A DNA stretch of 64,000 nt from Caldilineaceae bacterium (lineage in GTDB: Bacteria; Chloroflexota; Anaerolineae; Caldilineales; Caldilineaceae), in the NCBI GenBank assembly GCA_026645575.1, contig JAPKMW010000014.1, forward strand, positions 86,268-150,267, given 5' to 3'. Position numbers and translations under genes: made by a program. The notes beneath the pieces are model-generated. The model did not search any database. It worked only from the letters and a program-made list of their open reading frames with translations, and had not been told where the DNA came from. This document shows positions 7,856 through 15,018 of this stretch, in pieces. How positions within the stretch are numbered: position 1 is the first letter of the stretch; every line of letters begins with the position of its first letter.

Positions 7856-9244
7856 ATGATATTCCCCAGACTCTATTTTTTACAGGAAGATGAACAACTC
7901 TTTGTGCGTGCCTTTACCCGCCGCTGGGTGGTCAATGGGCCGCGGCGTTATGTGACCCAGCCGCTATGGCGCGTAGTGCGCCGCAAAGCGCTGACCCTAG
8001 GCCCAACCCAGTATTTGGTGGTGCGCAACACATTGACCGGCGAACTGCGCAACGAAGTTGGCCCCAAGCTCTTTTTTCTTGGCGCTGAGGATGAAGTTGT
8101 CCAGCAACAGGAGGCGTTGGCGCTCAAACATAACCAGTATGCCCGTCTCTTTGATCAAAACAGCGGCAAGATCCGGGTTGAGCGGGGCGAAAAGACGGTT
8201 TATCTAGCACCCACCGAAAAGCTCGTAGGCGATGTGCAGAACGGCATCAACTTGGATGAGCAGACTGCCGTGCTCGTGCGCGACACCAGCACTGGTCAAT
8301 TAGCGCTGGTTCGCGACCAACAGGTCTTTGTCCCCACCGCCCATCAGGAGATTGTCGAGGTGCGCAAGCGCATTCGTCTGGAAGACAATGAGGCGCTGAT
8401 CATCAAAGACATCAACGGTAAGTATCTCATCCGGCGCGGCGCCGATGCCGAACGTGCCTTCTTCCTCGGGCCGTATGATGAACTGCTGGAACTGCGTTGG
8501 TCCACCGGCATCCACAAAGATCGCATGGATCTGCGGATCAGCAAGTTTGATCTGCGCCCCAAGTTTATGTGGTACGAGTTCGAGGCGCGCACCCAGGACA
8601 ATGTCGAGCTGGTGATCGGCATCACCTTCTTTTGGGAAATTGTTGACCTGGAGCGGATGATCAACACCACCAATGACACCCCCGGCGACCTCTGTTCCCA
8701 CGCCCGCAGCGCCATTCTGCAAGCGATCTCCAAAGTGTCGCTGGAACAGTTCCTGGCCGGCTTCAACCAGATCATTCACGGCGCCATCTTTGGCGATGCC
8801 ACTAACTTTTACAGTGAACGGGGGGTCAAACTCCATGCCGTTGAAGTGCGCTCGGTCGCCAGCAAAGATGTGCGCACCCAGCAGGTCTTGCAGGAGATCA
8901 TCAACGAGACGACCAACCGCATTAACCGCCTGCAAAAACAGGAGAGCGAGAACGAAGTCAAGCTGAAACAACTGCACGGCGAGATCGAAACCGAACAACG
9001 GCGCGGCCAGTTGCTCGAACTGCGCCGGCAACATGCCCAGACCGAAGGCACCATTGCCGGTGAGGCGGAAGCGCTACGGATCAATGCCTTTCTTGGTGGT
9101 CTGGGTGATGGCCTCGCCAACGAGCAGAAGCTGGCAATTTTCAACACCTTGCGCAAACAAGACGCCCTTACTGCGCTGAGCCACGGCAAGGCGCAACTCT
9201 ACTTTACCCCTGCCGATGTTGATCTGACGATCCGCTCCGGTTAA
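7856..9244 (+). CDS. Major-vault-protein-like / SPFH-shoulder protein
   Basis: 462 residues; the start at 7856 has GAAGGAG upstream. Residues about 8-216 are five degenerate beta-repeats of 42-45 residues with the pattern (Y/L)LVVRD..TG......GP..FFLG..DE(L/V)V, as in MVP repeats. Residues about 217-345 resemble the MVP shoulder: FVPTAHQEIVEVR, LEDNEALIIKD, FEARTQDNVELVIGITFFWEI, PGDLCSHARSAI, FNQIIHGAIFG, VEVRSVASKDVRTQQVLQ. These follow the order of human MVP segments recalled from memory (VPSAKVEVVEER, LDENEGIYVQD, VGDACKAIASRV, RTAVFGF, DVQSVEPVDQRTRDALQ). Residues 345-410 are a charged coiled coil ending in an AEA-rich helix, then a short tail. It is about half the eukaryotic length. A plain band-7/flotillin-like protein is the alternative, but there is no membrane segment. 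Confidence 0.75.
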   Translation: MIFPRLYFLQEDEQLFVRAFTRRWVVNGPRRYVTQPLWRVVRRKALTLGPTQYLVVRNTLTGELRNEVGPKLFFLGAEDEVVQQQEALALKHNQYARLFDQNSGKIRVERGEKTVYLAPTEKLVGDVQNGINLDEQTAVLVRDTSTGQLALVRDQQVFVPTAHQEIVEVRKRIRLEDNEALIIKDINGKYLIRRGADAERAFFLGPYDELLELRWSTGIHKDRMDLRISKFDLRPKFMWYEFEARTQDNVELVIGITFFWEIVDLERMINTTNDTPGDLCSHARSAILQAISKVSLEQFLAGFNQIIHGAIFGDATNFYSERGVKLHAVEVRSVASKDVRTQQVLQEIINETTNRINRLQKQESENEVKLKQLHGEIETEQRRGQLLELRRQHAQTEGTIAGEAEALRINAFLGGLGDGLANEQKLAIFNTLRKQDALTALSHGKAQLYFTPADVDLTIRSG

Positions 9245-9263
9245 TCAGTAGTCTTTCAATGAT

Positions 9264-9322
9264 CGGTAGTAAAGACTTTAGTCTTTGTACAGGCTGGGGA
9301 AAGACTAAAGTCTTTACTACCG
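9264..9322. repeat. Inverted repeat with palindromic arms (AAAGACT type)
   Basis: Arms 9264-9286 and 9300-9322 are perfect 23-base complements with a 13-base spacer. Each arm contains AAAGACT-tt/aa-AGTCTTT, so each can fold on its own. This is the same palindrome-within-arm design as the element at 7642-7749. It lies between the vault-like gene and the DapA-family gene. Confidence 0.85.
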
Positions 9323-9425
9323 CTTGCAACGGCTAAACAGCAGATTGCTCTTTCCGCTAAAAGCCAGTATGATCACGCGACTTTTGTGTCTCTATCAACC
9401 GATGCAACCCGAAGGAGCAATCTCA

Positions 9426-10343
9426 ATGAACATTCAAGCCATGATCGACGCCCTCTGCACGGTCGTCGCCATTCCCGTCACACCCTTTGTGCGTCGCGGT
9501 TCCACTATTACCGCCGATTTCCAAGCCTATGCCTACCTGCTCGACAAAATGGTCAGCGCCGGCATCACGGTTGTCACACCCAACGGCAACACCGGCGAAT
9601 TTTATTCATTAACCCAAGCGGAAATGCGCCTTTCATTGGAAGCCACCGTCGCTGGCGCCCGTGGGCGCGCCTTGATTCTGGCCGGCGTCGGCTTTGACAC
9701 GGCCACCGCCATCGACATGGCCCAATTCGCCGCCAGCCAAGGCGCACAGGCGGTTATGGTGCATCAACCCGTCCACCCTTACCGCTCTGATGAAGGCTGG
9801 GTGGCCTATCACAAAGCAATTGCCGACGCCGTTCCGGGTTTGGGCATTGTCCCCTATGTGCGCGACGCCTCGATTGGGGCCAGTGCATTGCGGCGGCTGG
9901 CCGAAGAATGCCCTAGCCTGGTGGGTGTCAAGTATGCCGTAGGCAACCCACCCCTCTTTGCCGAAATTGTGCAGGCTGTGGGGCCGGATCGCCTGGCCTG
10001 GATCTGCGGCATTGCCGAATCGTGGGCGCCCTTCTTCCGCGTCGGCGGCGCCAGGGGCTTTACTTCCGGCCTGGTCAATGTGGCGCCGGCCATCTCGCTG
10101 GCAATGCAACACGCTCTCGAACAAGACGATTACGGCACGGCTATGCAACTGTGGCATCAGATCAAGCCCTTTGAAGACCTCCGCGCCCGGCGCAACAATG
10201 CCAATAATGTCTCTGCTGTGAAAGAAGCGATGGCCCAACTGGGCCTCTGTGAAGCAGCCGTGCGTCCGCCCATCTCTGAATTGGCAGACAATGAACGCGC
10301 CGAAGTGCGTCAAATTTTGGCGCGACTTGGCATTGCTGCATAA
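9426..10343 (+). CDS. Dihydrodipicolinate synthase / N-acetylneuraminate lyase family protein
   Basis: 305 residues, start chosen at 9426 because GAAGGAG precedes it by 8 bases; the frame is open further upstream without family similarity. DapA-family motifs are present: TVVTPNGNTGEFYSLT (GxTGE variant), GIVPYVRD with the conserved Tyr, and VGVKYAVGN with the Schiff-base Lys. The family makes or cleaves 2-oxo-acid C-C bonds in lysine synthesis, sialic acid, glucarate or aromatic-acid pathways. The GNTGE motif and the position beside RraA-like, aldo/keto reductase and enolase-superfamily genes favour sugar-acid catabolism over lysine synthesis (inference). Confidence 0.9.
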   Translation: MNIQAMIDALCTVVAIPVTPFVRRGSTITADFQAYAYLLDKMVSAGITVVTPNGNTGEFYSLTQAEMRLSLEATVAGARGRALILAGVGFDTATAIDMAQFAASQGAQAVMVHQPVHPYRSDEGWVAYHKAIADAVPGLGIVPYVRDASIGASALRRLAEECPSLVGVKYAVGNPPLFAEIVQAVGPDRLAWICGIAESWAPFFRVGGARGFTSGLVNVAPAISLAMQHALEQDDYGTAMQLWHQIKPFEDLRARRNNANNVSAVKEAMAQLGLCEAAVRPPISELADNERAEVRQILARLGIAA

Positions 10344-10705
10344 CAAAGTTCCTATAGTCACTACTGCTTTGGCCTGTAGGGATACCTGCGTTTCGGGATG
10401 GGTTGGTCTTTTCCGCGCCTAACCTCAGGTGCCCCTATGGGACAGGTTGAGCTATCCTCCTCTTTTGGCAAAATTCTCCTATCATTTTGCCCTTATACCT
10501 CATCTATATCTGCTTTGTATAACTGCCTCTATCGAGATTGATTGCACCAGCAACTATTCTTTTGTGGCGATAATTGTGTGTACATGATGACTAGTCATGT
10601 ATCAAACCTGTCGTTGTCTCGGTGAATAGTTGCGGTGAATAGTTGCGGTGAACGGCATGTCCATCCAACAACGGCAGCAAGAGCTTTAGATCAAAGGAGA
10701 TAACC
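10344..10705. other. Intergenic region, no gene recognised
   Basis: No convincing reading frame or RNA signature was seen in these 362 bases. A short tandem repeat of the unit GGTGAATAGTTGC occurs about two and a half times near 10618-10652. The segment 10480-10600 is locally AT-rich and could hold the promoter of the secreted Gln-rich protein; AAAGGAG at 10694-10700 is that gene's ribosome-binding site. Confidence 0.5.
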
Positions 10706-12370
10706 ATGATCAAACATTGGTTGAAAGGGTTGATTGCTGTGGCGCTGTTGAGCTTGCTCTTCGCCACCATTCCACCTGTGCCACTGGCAGCGGCGACTGG
10801 GTATGGCGTCGGCGTTGAACAGGACGACGGTCAAGGTGATGATGGCCAGGGTGACGACGAGCAGGGTGATGACGAGCAGGGTGATGACGAGCAGGGTGAT
10901 GACGAGCAGGATGACGGTAGTCAAGATGACAACGGTCAAGACGGCAACACCCAAAATCAGGGTCAGCAAGGGCAACAAGGACAGCAGGGGCAGACCGGCC
11001 AGCAGGGTCAACAGCAAGGCGCCGGGCAGGATGCCTGTGCCAACCTAGTGGTTTTCAATAGCCAGAGCATGGGCCAGCAAAGCCAAGGCCAACAAGGTCA
11101 GGGCCAGCAGGGTCAATTGACTCAGCAAGGCCAGGGTCAACAGCAAAGTGACATGTTGATGGTCGGTGCCAGTCGTCGTACCGCCGGTTTCCCCACCAAT
11201 TGTTGGGTGTCGCTGGGGCCGGATGAAACACACTGGTATCAGTTCCGCTACCAGGGGCTTGTTGATGAAGATGACGGTATCAGTACGGCGGAAGAAGGTG
11301 ATGATGAAGAGAGTACGCCCCAGACTTCCCAGTCGCCGACCGTCAATGCGCGCTTGCGTATGGACACGGCGGGCTGTGTTGATTTCATTGTGACAACGCC
11401 CCGCCGCCTACAAAATCCTGACCCTGATGATGATGGCATTAACGAACCGGTGGGCGCCGGCACACCGGCCTTTATCATCGAAGAAGACGGGGATAATCGC
11501 GACGAGAGTGTGCTGAATTGGCAAGGTCGCGCCGAAGCGAATGTCAATTTCTACATCATTGTGTCGAATAACCGCGACTTCAACTGCGCTTACAACCTTT
11601 CCTTGACCGGTTCCGCCGTTCCGGTGCAAGGCCAACAACAAGGGCTGCAAGGACAAGGCCAGCAGGTCCAACAGAGCCAGCCACAAAATCAGCAACAAGG
11701 CCAGCAACAGAATCAGCAACAGAATCAGCAACAGCAGCAGAATCAACAGAATCAGTTGTCAGCCTGTGGCATTGGGAGCGATACCAGCACGGCAGGTTTC
11801 CCCACCGGTTGTTGGGTCGCCTTGAATCCAAATGAAACCCACTGGTATCAATTCCGCTACCAGGGCCTGAATATCGGCGCGAATGCTGATGACGATGAAG
11901 ACGATGACAGTACAACCACGGATACCCAACCCGATACGGTGACGGCGCGCTTGCAAATGGATACCGCCGGCTGTGTCGCCTTTCAGGTGATGACGCCCCG
12001 TCTCTTACAGAACCCTGACCCCGACGATGACGATATTAACGAACCGGTCGGCGTCGGTTCACCGGTCGTGATCCAGAATGATGATGACGATAGCGATAAC
12101 CGCGACCGAACTGAACTCGTCTGGCAAGGTAGCGGTGATACCAATACGTCCTTCTACATCATCGTCAGAAACACGCGCGACTTCAGTTGTACCTATAGTC
12201 TTTCTCTTGAAGGCGCCGGCGTGCCGGCGCCCGGCCAGCAGGGGCAGCAGAGTCAACAGGATCAACTGAACCAGCAAAATCAAGGTCAGCAAAATCAAGG
12301 TCAGCAAAATCAGCAAGATGATCAACCCGTTGATGACCAAAATGATGATCAAGATGGGGAAGATGGTTAA
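10706..12370 (+). CDS. Secreted Gln/Asp-rich protein with two copies of a Cys-containing domain
   Basis: 554 residues. Residues 1-30 are a signal peptide ending near PLAAA. Residues 37-145 are low complexity, first Asp/Gly/Gln (tandem GDDEQ units) then Gly/Gln. Two similar domains of about 150 residues (about 147-305 and 352-502) share GFPTxCWV.L.P.ETHWYQFRYQGL, TARLxMDTAGC, LQNPDPDDD.INEPVG, a (N/V)WQG segment, (N/S)FYIIVxNxRDF.C.Y.LSL. They are joined by a second Gln-rich linker and end in an acidic tail. The paired Cys within each domain could form disulfides; the fold resembles pre-peptidase C-terminal (PPC) domains. Function unknown; probably a surface or matrix protein. Confidence 0.75.
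   Translation: MIKHWLKGLIAVALLSLLFATIPPVPLAAATGYGVGVEQDDGQGDDGQGDDEQGDDEQGDDEQGDDEQDDGSQDDNGQDGNTQNQGQQGQQGQQGQTGQQGQQQGAGQDACANLVVFNSQSMGQQSQGQQGQGQQGQLTQQGQGQQQSDMLMVGASRRTAGFPTNCWVSLGPDETHWYQFRYQGLVDEDDGISTAEEGDDEESTPQTSQSPTVNARLRMDTAGCVDFIVTTPRRLQNPDPDDDGINEPVGAGTPAFIIEEDGDNRDESVLNWQGRAEANVNFYIIVSNNRDFNCAYNLSLTGSAVPVQGQQQGLQGQGQQVQQSQPQNQQQGQQQNQQQNQQQQQNQQNQLSACGIGSDTSTAGFPTGCWVALNPNETHWYQFRYQGLNIGANADDDEDDDSTTTDTQPDTVTARLQMDTAGCVAFQVMTPRLLQNPDPDDDDINEPVGVGSPVVIQNDDDDSDNRDRTELVWQGSGDTNTSFYIIVRNTRDFSCTYSLSLEGAGVPAPGQQGQQSQQDQLNQQNQGQQNQGQQNQQDDQPVDDQNDDQDGEDG
10835..10911 (+). repeat. 15-bp coding minisatellite (GDDEQ units)
   Basis: The sequence GGTGATGACGAGCAG or close variants is repeated about five times in tandem within the secreted protein gene, three of the copies identical. 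Identical copies point to recent slippage, so copy number may vary between strains. Confidence 0.85.
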
Positions 12371-12454
12371 GAGGAGCAAGGATAAGGTACGCGCTTAACG
12401 CTTCCTTTGGTAGGAGTGTAACGTCCGTGGCGGTCTGTTGATAACCTTCGCGAT

Positions 12455-12502
12455 AACCTAGCCGGCGTATGTAGACTACACATACGCCGGCTAGGTTTTT
12501 TT
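12455..12502 (+). terminator. Rho-independent terminator
   Basis: A perfect 18-bp stem (12455-12472 with 12480-12497) around a 7-base loop, followed directly by five more T residues (a run of seven T in all). It sits about 85 bases after the stop of the Gln-rich protein gene and before the aldo/keto reductase gene. Confidence 0.93.
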
Positions 12503-12639
12503 GTGGAGTATATACCCTTGTTGGGCGCTTCTGCTTGTTGAAACGCATGAGGGTGTGCTACACTATGAGCGCCCTACCTGATGGCATACTAACCGCTTGG
12601 AGCAACGATTGCCTCCATTCACTAGAAGCGAGACCAGGC

Positions 12640-13638
12640 GTGGACTACAGAACTCTAGGCCGCACCGGTGTGAAAGTCGCACCAATCGCGCTGGGTACAG
12701 ATAACTTTGCCAATCCTGTGCCGGAAGCCGACGCAATCAAAATTCTCACCCGCGCCTTGGATGCGGGCATCAACCTGATCGATACCAGTAATAACTATGC
12801 CGGCGGCGAAAGTGAACGAATCCTTGGGCGCGCCTTGGCGCAGACCGGCCGCCGCCATGCGATGATCCTGGCCACCAAAGCCCACTACCCCACCGGCCCC
12901 GGCCCCAATGATCGGGGCAACACCCGGTTGCATCTGATGCGCGCTTGTGAAGAATCGTTGCGCCGCTTGCAAACCGACTGTATCGACCTCTACCAACTGC
13001 ACCGTCCTGTCTTTGATATGCCGATTGACGAAACGCTGGGCGCCCTCACCGATTTGGTGCGCCAAGGCAAAGTGCGCTACATCGGCAGTTCCACGGCGCC
13101 CGCTTGGAAGGTGCTGGAAGGGGTGCTGATCAGTGAACTCAAGGGCTATGCCCGCTTTGTCAGCGAACAGCCGCCCTATAATCTGCTTGATCGCCGCATT
13201 GAAAACGAACTTGTTCCCATGTGTCAGCAATACGGTTTAGGGGTGCTCACCTGGGCGCCGCTGGCGATGGGCATGTTGGCCGGCCGTTACACGGATGCGG
13301 CCCACTATCCGACTGATTCGCGCGCCCAATTGCGCGGCGGCATCTATGCCGAACGGGTGACCGCCAGCGCCATCACTGCCGGCCAGCGTTTCGTCCAGTT
13401 GGCGCACGACCACGGTCGCGACCCGGCGCAACTCGCCCTCCTCTGGACCAAAGATCAACCCGGCATCACCGCCCCGTTGATTGGCGTACGGTCGCTGGCG
13501 CAACTCGAACATCTGCTCCCCGTGCTGGAGATGAAGCTACCCGACGATCTGCGCACCGCCTGTGATGCCATTGTGCCGCCCGGCAGCGCCGTCGCCAATT
13601 TCCACAACACATCTGGATGGATGAAAATGAAAGTCTAA
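12640..13638 (+). CDS. Aldo/keto reductase
   Basis: About 332 residues if read from the GTG at 12640, which gives the usual family N-terminus (M/V)[18 protein letters not shown]. In-frame ATGs further upstream, such as 12565, would add unrelated residues; no strong ribosome-binding site decides between them. The catalytic tetrad is visible: D48 and Y53 in IDTSNNY, K80 in ATKAHY, H121 in YQLHRP. The C-terminal NADP-binding region ([18 protein letters not shown]) is intact. The family reduces sugars, aldehydes and ketones with NADPH. Together with the DapA-like and enolase-superfamily genes it suggests a sugar-acid or polyol pathway. Confidence 0.88.
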   Translation: MDYRTLGRTGVKVAPIALGTDNFANPVPEADAIKILTRALDAGINLIDTSNNYAGGESERILGRALAQTGRRHAMILATKAHYPTGPGPNDRGNTRLHLMRACEESLRRLQTDCIDLYQLHRPVFDMPIDETLGALTDLVRQGKVRYIGSSTAPAWKVLEGVLISELKGYARFVSEQPPYNLLDRRIENELVPMCQQYGLGVLTWAPLAMGMLAGRYTDAAHYPTDSRAQLRGGIYAERVTASAITAGQRFVQLAHDHGRDPAQLALLWTKDQPGITAPLIGVRSLAQLEHLLPVLEMKLPDDLRTACDAIVPPGSAVANFHNTSGWMKMKV

Positions 13639-13639
13639 A

Positions 13640-13737
13640 AACGGTTCACAGAGAACACAGAGGTTACACAGGGATCCGCAGAGGGTTCGACACGTTTCCT
13701 CGGATAGATCTCTGTGAATCTCTGTGTTACCGCATTA
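13640..13737. repeat. Short-period CACAGAG intergenic repeat
   Basis: TTCACAGAGAACACAGAGG is followed by a reverse-complementary stretch TCTCTGTGAATCTCTGTGTT, so the whole segment can fold loosely. It is one of several short-period repeats at gene junctions here and shows no coding potential. Confidence 0.6.
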
Positions 13738-13756
13738 ATGATCAAAGAAATCGAGA

Positions 13757-14944
13757 ATGGTTATGAAAATCCAACGTGTCCAACTCTTCCCTATCGCTAC
13801 GCCCCGGCAGACCGGCATCGCTAATCAACATGTGATCGTCAAAGTCGAGGCGGGTGATAGCGCCGTCGGCTGGGGCGAGATGAGCGATCTCTCCCATGTG
13901 CCTATGTACCAGTTTGACATGGGGGAGCTAGAGCGAATGCTGAATCAATTGCTGCAAGGCAAAGATGCGCGCAATGTGGTGAAAATTGAAGATGATCTGA
14001 TTCGCTTCTTCCCGGACGAAGGGCACATGTACAGCCGGTCGGGGCTGGTGCGCCAGGGCATCGACCTGGCCCTGCACGACCTGATCGCGCGCTATGAAGG
14101 CGTCCCGGTTTACGACCTGCTTGGTGGCAAGCTGCGCGATCGCATGCGTGTTTGTTATCCTATTTTCCGTATGCGTTCGGTCGAAGAGGTGGAGCCGAAC
14201 CTGGAACGGGTGGCCGAGAAGTTGACGCAAGGCTTTGACCTGATTCGGGTCTACGTTGGCTCAAACCTGGAAGCGGATCTGCTCTTCCTGGGTAAATTTG
14301 CCGATCGCTTTGGCAACAAGGTGGAGATCAAGTCGCTCGACTTTTCCAACTTGCTCGACTGGCGGCGGGCAATCATGGCGCTTGAACGCTACCAAGAGGT
14401 GGTCGATTTCATGCTGGTGGAAAGCCCCGCCCCACGCAATGACATTGACGGTCTGGCCGAATTCCGCCGCCGCTGCCGCCGTCCGGTGTCAGAACATGTG
14501 CTGCATATCCATCACGGCTGGCAACTCCTGAGCAACGGTTGCGTCGATATTCTTAATGTCTCGCCCTATCTGCTGGGTGGCTTGCAGGCCAGTCTACGGC
14601 TCGTCGCTCTGGCCGAGGCGGCGCGCGCCAGTGTTCTCATCGGCACAACGCAGGAATTGAACCTGGGTACTGCCGCCGTCGCCCATCTCGCCGCTGCCGC
14701 CCGCGTTCTCGACTACCCCGGTGACAGCACCGGCCCCCATCTCTATACGGATGATGCGGTGAAGGAACCCGTGCGCTATGAAAAGAGCCATCTGCTTGTT
14801 CCCGAAACCTCTGGCATGGGCGTTGAAATTGACGAAGCCAAACTGCAACAGATGACCGCCAACGCCGAGTGGACCTTTGGCGTTGATCTGGCCGGTGTGC
14901 TGGATCGCACGGCGGCAAATCGGCCTTCAGCGAAGAGTGGATGA
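13757..14944 (+). CDS. Enolase-superfamily (mandelate racemase/muconate lactonizing enzyme-like) protein
   Basis: 395 residues with the superfamily layout: N-terminal capping domain, then a TIM barrel. Metal-ligand acids can be placed at IKSLDFSN (D about 194), LVESPAP (E about 220) and PVSEHV (E about 246). The second-strand K-x-K catalytic pair seen in mandelate racemases is replaced here by RVY (about 164), so the usual acid/base Lys is missing and chemistry may differ. H-rich HIHHGW lies near residue 252. These enzymes abstract the alpha-proton of carboxylates, often as sugar-acid dehydratases. An ATG six bases further in is an equally good start. Confidence 0.85.
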   Translation: MVMKIQRVQLFPIATPRQTGIANQHVIVKVEAGDSAVGWGEMSDLSHVPMYQFDMGELERMLNQLLQGKDARNVVKIEDDLIRFFPDEGHMYSRSGLVRQGIDLALHDLIARYEGVPVYDLLGGKLRDRMRVCYPIFRMRSVEEVEPNLERVAEKLTQGFDLIRVYVGSNLEADLLFLGKFADRFGNKVEIKSLDFSNLLDWRRAIMALERYQEVVDFMLVESPAPRNDIDGLAEFRRRCRRPVSEHVLHIHHGWQLLSNGCVDILNVSPYLLGGLQASLRLVALAEAARASVLIGTTQELNLGTAAVAHLAAAARVLDYPGDSTGPHLYTDDAVKEPVRYEKSHLLVPETSGMGVEIDEAKLQQMTANAEWTFGVDLAGVLDRTAANRPSAKSG

Positions 14945-14945
14945 G

Positions 14946-15000
14946 AGACGCGGATTTTCTTTGAGAGAATCAAAAACCCGCACCACCCTAATCCGCGTCT
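14946..15000. terminator. Possible bidirectional hairpin between convergent genes
   Basis: AGACGCGGATT (14946-14956) and AATCCGCGTCT (14990-15000) form an 11-bp stem around a 33-base spacer containing short A- and T-runs. Its place between the stops of two convergent genes suggests a shared terminator, but the loop is long. Confidence 0.45.
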
Positions 15001-15018
15001 TTAAACCTGCGCCCTCAT

